Shown: one piece after another, positions 49,985 through 58,874 of the stretch
Layout: every line of letters begins with the position of its first letter
How positions within the stretch are numbered: position 1 is the first letter of the stretch
Assembly (NCBI GenBank): GCA_031376885.1
Contig: JANMEL010000135.1
Span: forward strand, 1 to 64,000
Length of the DNA stretch: 64,000 nucleotides
Direction: 5' to 3'
Source: Chamaesiphon sp031376885
GTDB taxonomy: Bacteria; Cyanobacteriota; Cyanobacteriia; Cyanobacteriales; Chamaesiphonaceae
Made by a program: the position numbers and the translations under genes
The notes under the pieces: generated by a model
Told to the model about the DNA's origin: nothing
The model's database searches: none
What the model saw: the letters and a program-made list of their open reading frames with translations, nothing else

Positions 49985-51997
49985 TTAGCCGAGGATAGAT
50001 TTGGCTGTAGCGATGACGTTATCGACGGTGAAACCGAATTTGTCCATACATACGCCACCAGGAGCGGAAGCACCAAAACGATCGATTGTGACTAAACCGC
50101 CATCGATACCGACGAAACGGTGCCAACCCATGCTGCAAGCTGCTTCGACGGCGACGCGCTTGGTGACTGCTTTGGGTAAGACAGACTCTTTGTAGGCTGC
50201 ATCTTGTTCGTCAAAACATTCCCAGGAAGGCATGGAGACGACGCGAACTTTTTTGCCTTCAGCGGTGAGTTTTTCGGCTGCTGTGACGCAAAGGCTGACT
50301 TCAGAACCAGTACCGATGAGGATGATGTCGGGGGTACCTTGGGAGTCAACCACAGTGTATGCTCCTTTGGCAACTCCGGCGATCGAAGTACCAGCCAAGT
50401 TAGGTAGGTTTTGACGAGATAATGCTAGTAGGCTAGGAGCTTGTTTGTTGGAACGCTCGATCGCCACCTTATACGCCCCAGAAGTCTCGTTACCGTCGGC
50501 GGGACGGATTACGGTCAAATTGGGAATTGCACGCAGGGAAGCGATGGTTTCGATGGGTTGGTGAGTGGGGCCATCTTCACCTTGTCCGACGGAATCGTGA
50601 GTCATTACCCAGATGGAGCCAGCTTGAGACAGTGCGGAGAGGCGAATCGGTGCCCGCATGTAGTCGCTGAAGATCAGGAAGGTTGCGCCGTAGGGAATCA
50701 AACCGGAGTTGTGGAGAGCGATACCGTTACAAATGGCTCCCATTGCATGTTCCCGTACGCCGAAGTGGACGTTGCGATTTTGGAACTGTCCTTTTTGGAA
50801 GTCGCCCAAACCTTTGAGTTCGGTGAGGTTGGAGTGGGTTAAGTCAGCGGAACCGCCGATTAAACCAGGTAATACTGGTGCGAGTGCATTGAGGCATTTT
50901 TCGGAGTGTTTCCGACTGGCAACTGCGGCATCTGCGGGGGTGTAGGTGGGGAGTACGCTATCCCAACCTGTGGGGAGGGTACCGGAGATCAAACCGTTAA
51001 ATTCGGCGGCTTCGGTGGGGTATTTGGTGGTGTAGGTAGCTAGGGTTGCGTTCCATTCTGCTTCGGATTTGGCACCTGCATCGATGGCTTCGCGCATGTG
51101 AGCTACTGCATCGGCGGGTAGTTCAAAGGGTGCGTGTGTCCATTCGAGTTGAGCGCGGGTGAGTTCGATTTCGGCTGCGCCTAGTGCTGCACCGTGGATA
51201 CCTGCGGTACCGGATTTGTTGGGGGAACCGTAACCGATGATGGTGGTGACTTTGATCATCGTGGGTTTGTCGGTGACGGATTTAGCTTCGGCGATCGCTG
51301 CTTCGATTCCGGCTAAGTCGGTGTTACCATCTTTGACATGGATGGTGTGCCAACCGTAGGATTCAAATCGTTTGGATACGTCTTCGGTGAAGGCTACGTC
51401 GGTGGAACCATCGATCGAGATATGGTTGTCATCATACAGGACGATCAGTTTACCTAGACCCCAATGTCCGGCGATCGAAGCCGCTTCACCAGAAATCCCT
51501 TCCATATTACAACCATCGCCGACGATAACGTAGGTGTAATGATCGACAACAGTTGCATCGGGTTTGTTAAATTTAGCAGCCAAATGAGCTTCAGCTAGAG
51601 CCAAACCTACACCGTTAGCAATCCCCTGACCGAGGGGGCCAGTAGTTACTTCGATTCCGGCAGTTTCAAAGTTTTCGGGGTGTCCAGGGGTGCTAGAACC
51701 CCACTGGCGGAAGTTTTTGATGTCGTCCATACTGACGCTATCGTAGCCAGTTAGATGCAATAGGGCATATTGCAACATCGAACCATGTCCAGCGGATAGT
51801 ACAAACCGATCGCGGTTGAACCATTGGGGGTTTTTGGGGTTGTGGTTCATGAATTTTTGCCACAACACATAAGCCATCGGAGCCGCACCCATTGGTAAAC
51901 CAGGGTGTCCAGATTTGGCTTTTTCGATCGCATCTACAGCGAGAAAGCGAATGGAGTTGATAGAAAGTAGGTCTACGGATTGAGCTGTAACAGGCAT
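49985..51997 (-). CDS. tktA: Transketolase
   Basis: 670 residues. Thiamine-diphosphate enzyme of the Calvin cycle and pentose-phosphate pathway. The TPP motif begins GDGCNMEGISGEAASIAGHW, with IVLYDDNHISIDG after it. The pyrimidine domain has FGVREHAMGAI, and the substrate part has HDSVGQGEDGPTHQP. Its length and motif order are normal. The start MPVTAQSVDLLSINSIRFLA is typical. In the minus direction the BrnT pair and other accessory genes follow, and a second copy of its downstream sequence lies at 46673. Confidence 0.97.
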   Translation of the reverse strand: MPVTAQSVDLLSINSIRFLAVDAIEKAKSGHPGLPMGAAPMAYVLWQKFMNHNPKNPQWFNRDRFVLSAGHGSMLQYALLHLTGYDSVSMDDIKNFRQWGSSTPGHPENFETAGIEVTTGPLGQGIANGVGLALAEAHLAAKFNKPDATVVDHYTYVIVGDGCNMEGISGEAASIAGHWGLGKLIVLYDDNHISIDGSTDVAFTEDVSKRFESYGWHTIHVKDGNTDLAGIEAAIAEAKSVTDKPTMIKVTTIIGYGSPNKSGTAGIHGAALGAAEIELTRAQLEWTHAPFELPADAVAHMREAIDAGAKSEAEWNATLATYTTKYPTEAAEFNGLISGTLPTGWDSVLPTYTPADAAVASRKHSEKCLNALAPVLPGLIGGSADLTHSNLTELKGLGDFQKGQFQNRNVHFGVREHAMGAICNGIALHNSGLIPYGATFLIFSDYMRAPIRLSALSQAGSIWVMTHDSVGQGEDGPTHQPIETIASLRAIPNLTVIRPADGNETSGAYKVAIERSNKQAPSLLALSRQNLPNLAGTSIAGVAKGAYTVVDSQGTPDIILIGTGSEVSLCVTAAEKLTAEGKKVRVVSMPSWECFDEQDAAYKESVLPKAVTKRVAVEAACSMGWHRFVGIDGGLVTIDRFGASAPGGVCMDKFGFTVDNVIATAKSILG

Positions 51998-52527
51998 GAT
52001 TTATATTATTTAAACTACTGGGTGAGTTTACCAGGTGCATTTGAGGCGAACCCAAACCGATTGCAGACAAACCTAATTTACCAGCTTATGGTCGATCGAG
52101 TATTAGACAAATCCTTTACTGTGCGATCGTAAACGGGTCTGCATCTAACGTAACAATTGCTAACCATCATCCCATTTGCTGGAAGCATGGGCAAGGGGGG
52201 GAAGTGCGATGGCTGTAATGAATATTTAGATTAGACTTCCTGCGAAAGTCAGGGAATAGGGGATAGGGAATAGGGAATAGGGGGAATTTAGGGGTGAAAA
52301 CGGTATTGAAAATAATTGTGCTTTTACTGTCGCAGAAGGTCTAATAGACGATTGCGACTCCCGCGCTTACAGGATTGCAGGTGGTGAGGAGAGAATGCGG
52401 ATTTCAAGAGTTTTATTTTTAACAACCAAAATCTGGTGATTCGATCGAAATGTGGATGCTGGAACATTTGGGTGATAATATCTACAGGCCGATCGATTGG
52501 TGTAGATCGACTATGTGTGGATCGTGA
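51998..52527. other. Intergenic region of 530 bp
   Basis: It contains a run of GGGAATA heptamers (52252-52285) and two stretches of the dispersed AGACTTCCTGCGAAAGTC / CGCAGAAGGTCTAATAGACG type, also seen near 42655. No gene is seen. Confidence 0.5.
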
Positions 52528-53253
52528 ATGCTAATGCAACTGTTTCGAGTTTTTTACAAGCCTAAGTTTTGGTTAGTGGTAGTATTGACGATGGCGATCT
52601 CCATCGCATCTTATTGTTTGGATATTCACCATTTACTCAAACCCACCTGGGATTGGCGGGATAATTCGATCGCCAAAAATCCGCTGAATTTTATAATTTT
52701 ATTCAATGTGTTGACTCTGGTTGGATTTCCTGGTTCTTTACTCACGCTCAAATCGGGGTATGTGTTTGGAGTTGGATGGGGGACTTTCTATGTCTTAATT
52801 GCTGCGACGATCGGTGCGACGTTGGCGTTTCTATTTGGACGTTATCTTAGTCGAGATTGGGTTCAAAAAAGAGTAGCGGGAAATGTCCAGTTTAGAGCGA
52901 TCGATCGAGCTGTGACCATCGAAGGGTGGAAGATTGTTCTACTGGTGCGTTTGTCTCCTCTATTCCCATTTAATCTTACGAACTATGCCTTTGGGGTGAG
53001 TCAGATTTCGCTCAAAAACTATATTATCGGTTCGATCGGTATTTTGCCTGGTACATTTTTGTATACCTATATGGGTTCCTTGACCAATAAATTGACTACC
53101 CTAAATTTAGCTCAATCTTCTACGGATATGCCCTTGCAATTTGCCCAATGGGGACTGCGGATCGTCGGACTTCTGGCCACAATTGCGATCGCCTTATATC
53201 TAAACCACATTGCCAAAGCAGCTTTGCAACAACATTTGGACACCGATCCCTAA
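52528..53253 (+). CDS. TVP38/TMEM64-family membrane protein
   Basis: 241 residues, VTT domain (same superfamily as DedA). Hydrophobic segments at the start (FWLVVVLTMAISIASYCL), in LNFIILFNVLTLVGFPGSLL and at the C-terminal end. The core motif is LLVRLSPLFPFNLTNYAFG, preceded by GATLAFLFGRYLSRDW. Family members are lipid scramblase or transporter-like proteins. The precise role is unknown. A second in-frame ATG at 52534 could be the start. Confidence 0.87.
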   Translation: MLMQLFRVFYKPKFWLVVVLTMAISIASYCLDIHHLLKPTWDWRDNSIAKNPLNFIILFNVLTLVGFPGSLLTLKSGYVFGVGWGTFYVLIAATIGATLAFLFGRYLSRDWVQKRVAGNVQFRAIDRAVTIEGWKIVLLVRLSPLFPFNLTNYAFGVSQISLKNYIIGSIGILPGTFLYTYMGSLTNKLTTLNLAQSSTDMPLQFAQWGLRIVGLLATIAIALYLNHIAKAALQQHLDTDP

Positions 53254-53334
53254 TTGACTCAACACTGAGTCGATCGACAAATAATTTCCAACAAAAAGCA
53301 GGGGTTTAAATTCTCAATTCTCAATTAATTTACT

Positions 53335-54480
53335 ATGCAGAATTTGGTATTAATTGGCGGTGGGCATAGTCACGCGATCGCTTTAAGACTATTCGGATTG
53401 AATCCGATCGCCGATCTAAGACTGACATTAATTACCGATACTATTTGTGCGGCTTATTCTGGCATGTTACCTGGGCATTTGGGCGGGATTTATACTTTTG
53501 AGCAGTGTCATATCGATCTGAAATCTCTGGCAACATTTGCTCGATCGAAGCTTATTATAGATCGAGCGATCGGTTTAGATTTAGATCGCAATCTAGTATT
53601 ATGCGATCGACACTCGCCGATTCCATTCGATTATTTATCGATCGATATTGGAAGTACCCCAAGTGCGATCGATATTCCTGGTGCAACAGCATACACGATC
53701 GCCGCCAAACCTGTCGAGCAATTTCTCTCATCCTGGCAACAGTTTATCAGCTCAATAGATCGAGAATCCCCGCAAATAAATCGACCTTTAACACTCGGCA
53801 TCGTCGGCGGTGGTGCGGGCGGTGTAGAATTGGCTCTGACATTGCAAACGCGACTCAAATCTCTATTTCAACATCAATATAGTTCGATCGATGTAGATCT
53901 ATTTCATCGTCAATCGACATTGATGACGGGATATCCCGCCAGTGTGGGGCAAAGATTGCAACAAATCTCGATCGATCGTGGTATTCGGCTACATTTGAAT
54001 GAATCAGTGGTAGCAGTAGAAGCCCTAGATCGGCTAAAATTGGTGCGGTGTCGATCGGGTTTAGAAGTGCCATGCGATCGAGTAATTTGGGTGACTCAAG
54101 CGTCTGCACAGCCTTGGATTCACGCATCAGGATTAGCTACCGACGAGCGCGGATTTATCCTGATTAACCACCATCTCCAATCCATCTCCCACCCGCATAT
54201 TTTCGCCACTGGTGACATCGCCACAATGAAGAATCGATCCTACCCCAAAGCGGGAGTTTTTGCGGTGCGCCAAGGAAAACCCCTATTTGAAAATCTGCGC
54301 CGAATTACGTCAGGACAACCACTCAAACCATTTCGACCCCAAAAACAACATCTCGCCCTAATTGGACTGGGAGATCGTCAAGCAATTGCCACTAGAGGCA
54401 ACATTTCGATCGGCCCATCGCCCCTAATTTGGTGGTGGAAAGACTGGATCGATCGACGATTTATGGCACAATTCAATTGA
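53335..54480 (+). CDS. NAD(P)/FAD-dependent oxidoreductase, SelD N-terminal-domain type
   Basis: 381 residues. FAD-binding start LVLIGGGHSHAIALR, second nucleotide site LGIVGGGAGGVELALTL, and HIFATGDIATMKN as the C-terminal FAD motif. The GGGHSH start and AAYSGMLPGHLGG are characteristic of the pyridine-nucleotide oxidoreductase domain that in many cyanobacteria is fused to selenide-water dikinase (SelD). Here it stands alone, with no SelD domain following. Redox substrate unknown. A glycosyltransferase-like gene lies 44 bp downstream. Confidence 0.85.
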   Translation: MQNLVLIGGGHSHAIALRLFGLNPIADLRLTLITDTICAAYSGMLPGHLGGIYTFEQCHIDLKSLATFARSKLIIDRAIGLDLDRNLVLCDRHSPIPFDYLSIDIGSTPSAIDIPGATAYTIAAKPVEQFLSSWQQFISSIDRESPQINRPLTLGIVGGGAGGVELALTLQTRLKSLFQHQYSSIDVDLFHRQSTLMTGYPASVGQRLQQISIDRGIRLHLNESVVAVEALDRLKLVRCRSGLEVPCDRVIWVTQASAQPWIHASGLATDERGFILINHHLQSISHPHIFATGDIATMKNRSYPKAGVFAVRQGKPLFENLRRITSGQPLKPFRPQKQHLALIGLGDRQAIATRGNISIGPSPLIWWWKDWIDRRFMAQFN

Positions 54481-54524
54481 GAATTGAGAATTGAGAATTG
54501 ATGATTAATAATTTAAGTCCCTCG

Positions 54525-55118
54525 ATGTCTAAAGCCTGTCTAATAATTTTCACCCGTTATCCAGAAGCTGGAAAAGTGAAAACTCGGCTGATTCCAGCTT
54601 TGGGTGCGGCGGGTGCTGCCAAACTACATCAGCAGATGGCCGAAAATACTCTGATTCAGGCTAGAGCAGTACCGCACATCGACATTGAAGTATGGTTCGT
54701 GGGTGGAAATACCGCACTAATGCAAGATTGGTTAGGCGCAGATCTAACATTTCAGGTACAACCAGAAGGCGATTTGGGCGATCGAATGTGTCGAGCATTC
54801 GAGAGTGTATTTAGTAGAGGTTATACTAGAGCGGCGATCGTTGGGACAGATTGCCCAGCACTGACTAAGACGATTTTAGAGCAGAGTTTTAGTAACCTAG
54901 AACATCATATCCTGTCGATCGGCCCAGCCACAGATGGCGGTTATTATCTGATCGGTTTACAACATTCAATCCCCGAACTCTTTGCAAACATTACATGGAG
55001 TACCTCCAGCGTACTTACCCAAACCCTCGCCACCGCCGCATCCTTGCAACTTACCCCCAGCCTATTACCCTACCTGCATGATATCGACCTACCCGCCGAT
55101 CTAAAACACCTCCAATAA
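54525..55118 (+). CDS. TIGR04282/DUF2064-family glycosyltransferase-like protein
   Basis: About 197 residues from MSKACLIIFTRYPEAGKVKT. LIIFTRYPEAGKVKTRL is the nucleotide-binding start, IVGTDCPALTKTIL carries the metal-binding acid, and GPATDGGYYLIGL is the acceptor motif. Relatives are annotated as arsenosugar-biosynthesis glycosyltransferases, usually next to methyltransferase genes; none is adjacent here. Starts at 54498 or 54501 are also possible. It ends back-to-back with purM (convergent, no gap). Confidence 0.82.
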   Translation: MSKACLIIFTRYPEAGKVKTRLIPALGAAGAAKLHQQMAENTLIQARAVPHIDIEVWFVGGNTALMQDWLGADLTFQVQPEGDLGDRMCRAFESVFSRGYTRAAIVGTDCPALTKTILEQSFSNLEHHILSIGPATDGGYYLIGLQHSIPELFANITWSTSSVLTQTLATAASLQLTPSLLPYLHDIDLPADLKHLQ

Positions 55119-56147
55119 CTATTCGGGAATACCAATCAAAGTTCGATTGCCCTCAACCACTACCCCAATTTCACTCGCCCCAATCTGATAAGAACCAAAA
55201 AATTCGATCGCGTTATCCACCGCACTTTTGGGCACAACAACCACAAAACCAATCCCCATATTAAAAGTATTAAACATACTCACAGCATCCACATTTCCCG
55301 CCGTAGCCAACCACTCAAAAGCCGCCGGAACTTCCCAACCATCCAGATTAATGGAGATCGATCGATTCCCAGGCAGACAACGGGGTAAATTTTCCGGTAA
55401 CCCGCCACCTGTAATATGCGCCATCCCCCGAATCGGTAATTCTTGCTTTAGAGCCGCCAAAATCGGCTGTACATAAATTTGAGTCGGAGTCAAATACACC
55501 TCTCCCAAACTCAAACCACCCAACAGCGCGGGAGTATCCCCAAAACCATAACCCCCATCAGTAATAATCTTCCGCACCAGACTATAACCATTACTATGAA
55601 TACCACTACTAGCTAATCCGATCGCCACATCTCCAACTTCGATCGACGAACCATCAATCATCTTACTCTTCTCCACAATGCCCACCGTAAAGCCAGCGAG
55701 ATCGTACTCTCCCAACTGATAAAACCCAGGCATCTCCGCCGTCTCCCCACCTAGCAACGCGCAACCAGCCTGACGACAACCATCAGCAATCCCCGCCACC
55801 ACCTGAGTCAATTGAGTAGAATTGAGCTTCCCAGTCGCCAAATAATCGAGAAAAAATAACGGCTCCGCGCCACAAGTGAGGATATCATTCACACACATCG
55901 CCACCAAATCCACACCCACAGAAAGATGGTTATCTAATTGTTGAGCGATCTTGAGCTTTGTACCCACTCCATCCGTGCCAGATACCAAAACAGGTTGTTG
56001 ATAACCTGCGGGCAATTCAAAGCACCCTGCAAAGCCGCCTAAGCCGCCCAAAACTCCTTGACGGTGCGTACTGCCAACGAGATCCTTGATGTTTTCCACA
56101 AAGGCTCTTCCAGCCACCACATCCACACCTGCTTGTTGATAATCCAT
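55119..56147 (-). CDS. purM: Phosphoribosylformylglycinamidine cyclo-ligase
   Basis: AIR synthetase of purine synthesis. Starting at MDYQQAGVDVVAGRAFVENI it has 342 residues, the usual size. Motifs include LVSGTDGVGTKLKIA, VAMCVNDILTCGAEPLFFLDY (in parts VNDILTCGAEPLFFLDY), LLGGETAEMPGFY and HITGGGLPENLPR. A start 10 codons upstream (56177) is possible. The stop codon abuts the convergent gene's stop. Confidence 0.95.
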   Translation of the reverse strand: MDYQQAGVDVVAGRAFVENIKDLVGSTHRQGVLGGLGGFAGCFELPAGYQQPVLVSGTDGVGTKLKIAQQLDNHLSVGVDLVAMCVNDILTCGAEPLFFLDYLATGKLNSTQLTQVVAGIADGCRQAGCALLGGETAEMPGFYQLGEYDLAGFTVGIVEKSKMIDGSSIEVGDVAIGLASSGIHSNGYSLVRKIITDGGYGFGDTPALLGGLSLGEVYLTPTQIYVQPILAALKQELPIRGMAHITGGGLPENLPRCLPGNRSISINLDGWEVPAAFEWLATAGNVDAVSMFNTFNMGIGFVVVVPKSAVDNAIEFFGSYQIGASEIGVVVEGNRTLIGIPE

Positions 56148-56439
56148 ATTCCACTCATACGCGATCGGCTCAGACATTCTACAGCAGAACTAGACATGTC
56201 GTCTCATGTCTGGTATCGCGGTAAAAGCAGCGAATGTTCGCGAAGTGTGCGTAATAGTTGTATTTTTCGTCAAAAATTGAGTATTAATATCTAGTGTTGC
56301 CAAAATTTTCGATCGCTCATATAGCAAAAAGATATCTAAAAGCTATCAAAAAAAGATTTTCCCAAATCCTGTCAACCCAAATTAGCCGAACGAAGCATTT
56401 GAATATTAAATCTAAATCATTGTAATATATTATTTTGAC

Positions 56440-56560
56440 TAATGACATAATGGTGGCAAGGGTACGATTCAAACCCTCATTGGGCGGGGATCGCCCGTGA
56501 TTCCGTCAGTCAAGCGATAATTTGTGCTAGCGCAAAAATCAATATTTGTCAATGATCTCG
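56440..56560 (+). promoter_or_regulatory. Possible structured leader / c-di-AMP riboswitch (ydaO-type) ahead of rlpA
   Basis: The segment contains GGGTACGATTCAAACCC, a GGGCGGGGATCGCCC hairpin, then TTCCGTCAGTC, and a GTGCTAGCGC palindrome. The order and the pieces resemble the ydaO-yuaA c-di-AMP riboswitch, which controls cell-wall hydrolase genes in many bacteria. It lies about 170 bp before an RlpA-like gene. The match is by eye only and boundaries are uncertain. The rest of the 56178-56728 gap shows no gene. Confidence 0.4.
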
Positions 56561-56728
56561 ATCGGTTTTTTCGATCGAAACTTCATGTTATGGTTAACCC
56601 AAGTTCCTCACACAGGGAAGAACGAAATACGAATCTGAAATTGGCAATGGCAAATACCCTGAAAAGTTGGGTGAAAAACCAGCCAAATATCAAGACTATC
56701 GAACAAATATCCTTACATCCATAGGCTT

Positions 56729-57265
56729 ATGAATTACCAAATTTTGACTGGATTGACCGCTATCGTTGCAACAGTGGCATTACCTACAGTAGCGTCTGCT
56801 ACTGGCGCAATCTCCCCCAATCAACCCAGTGCTCAAATCGGGTCAAAACAGTTAATTGCTCAGTCTGTTGGCACAGCTTCCTTCTACGGTAACCAACCAG
56901 GTGAAGGCGGCCCTTGGACTGCAAATGGCGAGCGGTACAATCCAGGTGGATATACTGCTGCTCATAAAACACTACCTTTCGGTACCAGAATGCGCGTAAC
57001 TGGTGCTAACGGACGCTCTGTCGTCGTCCGCATCAACGATCGCGGGCCATTCATCGGCGGTCGCGTACTCGACTTATCTGTTGGCGCAGCAAGAGCAATC
57101 GGATTGACTAGCACCGGAATCGGCACCGTGCGGATGGACATCTTGAGTGCTGGCGATGGCCGCACTGTTCACCATCTTCGTCGTCAAGCTCGTCGTCAAG
57201 TTCGTCGTAGCAACCGTCAGTACGCCAGCAACTCTCGCCGTCAATGGATCAGCAGCATGCGCTAG
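56729..57265 (+). CDS. rlpA: RlpA-family septal-ring/wall protein (short)
   Basis: 178 residues. Signal peptide LTGLTAIVATVALPTVASA. The double-psi beta-barrel domain spans about residues 50-140: GTASFYGNQPGEGGPWTANG, PFGTRMRVTGANGRSVVVRI, NDRGPFIGGRVLDLSVGAAR. RlpA proteins act on peptidoglycan glycan strands at septa; lytic activity differs between species. The tail is very basic (RRQARRQVRRSNRQ), likely wall-binding. A paralogue is 370 bp downstream. The 57266-57638 gap shows no gene. Confidence 0.9.
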   Translation: MNYQILTGLTAIVATVALPTVASATGAISPNQPSAQIGSKQLIAQSVGTASFYGNQPGEGGPWTANGERYNPGGYTAAHKTLPFGTRMRVTGANGRSVVVRINDRGPFIGGRVLDLSVGAARAIGLTSTGIGTVRMDILSAGDGRTVHHLRRQARRQVRRSNRQYASNSRRQWISSMR

Positions 57266-57638
57266 AGCTGGATTTGATTCAGAGAGCTGATTCAGGATAG
57301 TTAAGATGTGCTCATTTCCAAAGCTTAACTCCTCAAATCCTGAATTCTCCATCGCTCCCCGCTCAAAACTGCTGTCACAGATAGCAAGTGGTGAATTTGA
57401 GGGCAAACTATTGATATACTGAGAGTTGGAAATTGGGTCGATCTCCACTAGCAAGGTTGAGTGCGTGAGTTACCGTCCCAATTCCATCAGATCTGTCCTC
57501 AGCAGGTCGATCGGCTTAACCTTTGTAGATGGATTGTTGTACAATTCCCCAGCGGAAGCGCATATCGCGACAACAATCCTTCGCAAGTCAAGATTTTAGC
57601 TGAATCTCAGCCATCGAGTATTGTTTCTTCCAAATAAT

Positions 57639-58790
57639 ATGAATCAACACCGTTTGACTTGTCTCAGTACAGTAGTCATCACCGCTTTCTTAGCTCCAAT
57701 TGCTACTGTCTGCACCGAAACTTTGCCAGCTCTAGCTGTGAAGTCTGCGGGGAATTATGCCCACCGATCTCCAAGATCGTTACCGATTATTACCCCATTA
57801 ACTGTTACCGAACTCGAAACAGATGTAGCGGTGCAGAAACCAGCTCCAGACAACGCCACCACTAGAGATCGACAACTGGCAAAAGTACCAACCGATCGAC
57901 CTCAGTCAGATCTACCTCAATTTGTCCCAACACTTCCGACCTTCGATTCTACTATTAGAGTGACCACTCCAGTATTTTCAGAATCTGGTTCGACAGATCT
58001 ATTTAGGTCAACTACATCCGTCAGCAGTCTACCACCCGCCACTCCCCGGGTTGATTCATCTCTCCCTGATTCTACTCTAGCTGACAATATCCCAGAGCCA
58101 ATTTCAACCGAGTTTTCCGAGCCTAAAGGAACGAAAATTCGTGAGGTGAGTCCTTCTGTGTTGGTAATGCGAAGTGATAATTCTGCATCGAAAACAATTG
58201 TCAACTCCAGTACTATTGAAGCAGAAATTGCCACTCTACCCCCAGTTAATTCCGGTAGCAACGAGATCGATGGTCTGAGCTTTGTAGATGAAGTACCGAC
58301 ATTTAGTTTTAATGGTGACAGACCCCAACAAATTGTCGCGACGGCGATGGTTCACATTGGCAATGCACTAGTAACTTCCCAAAAAAGTATTGGCATTCCT
58401 GTAGAACGTGGAGATTCAGCTACTAAGCGCGATCGATTAATTACCTACAAATCTAATAGCGAGCCATCACAAAGGATTCTCGATCGAATTGTCGCTACTC
58501 AGACTGGCAAAGCTTCCTGGTATGGCAGCGAATCCGGCAACAAAACCGCCAACGGCGAAAGATTCAACCCAAATGGTTTAACCGCCGCACACCGGACATT
58601 GCCCTTCGGTACCAAAGTTCGAGTTACTAGTATCCGAACTGGTAAAAGTGTGACGATTCGGATCAACGATCGCGGCCCTTTTCATGGTAACCGAATTTTG
58701 GATGTATCCGCCGGAGCCGCCGAAGTAATCGGTCTCAAAAAAGATGGTGTCGGTCAAGTTCGGATGGAGATTTTGGGATCTCAGAAATAG
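57639..58790 (+). CDS. RlpA-family protein (long)
   Basis: 383 residues from MNQHRLTCLSTVVITAFLAP, a signal peptide. A long Ser/Thr/Pro-rich low-complexity spacer (residues ~40-280) leads to a C-terminal double-psi barrel: TGKASWYGSESGNKTANGER, PFGTKVRVTSIRTGKSVTIR, INDRGPFHGNRILDVSAGAA. The Asp in NDRGPF is present, as is the YG..E.GN..A pattern. It is a paralogue of the short RlpA upstream and may act at the same septal site. A TTG start at 57621 is possible. Confidence 0.9.
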   Translation: MNQHRLTCLSTVVITAFLAPIATVCTETLPALAVKSAGNYAHRSPRSLPIITPLTVTELETDVAVQKPAPDNATTRDRQLAKVPTDRPQSDLPQFVPTLPTFDSTIRVTTPVFSESGSTDLFRSTTSVSSLPPATPRVDSSLPDSTLADNIPEPISTEFSEPKGTKIREVSPSVLVMRSDNSASKTIVNSSTIEAEIATLPPVNSGSNEIDGLSFVDEVPTFSFNGDRPQQIVATAMVHIGNALVTSQKSIGIPVERGDSATKRDRLITYKSNSEPSQRILDRIVATQTGKASWYGSESGNKTANGERFNPNGLTAAHRTLPFGTKVRVTSIRTGKSVTIRINDRGPFHGNRILDVSAGAAEVIGLKKDGVGQVRMEILGSQK

Positions 58791-58806
58791 TCCGATGTAG
58801 AATTAG

Positions 58807-58845
58807 AATGCTCTAGTTGGGGAAATCTCAACTAGAGCATTTTTA
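58807..58845 (+). terminator. Rho-independent terminator
   Basis: A 13-bp stem AATGCTCTAGTTG / CAACTAGAGCATT is followed by TTTT. It ends the RlpA transcript. Confidence 0.88.
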
Positions 58846-58874
58846 AGTCAGCGACAGAACCCCTGACCCCTGAA

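Noticed and set aside
56440..56530. Possible tRNA, suggested by the TTCAAACC-like stretch
   Set aside because: It does not fold into a cloverleaf with an acceptor stem; a structured leader is a better reading.
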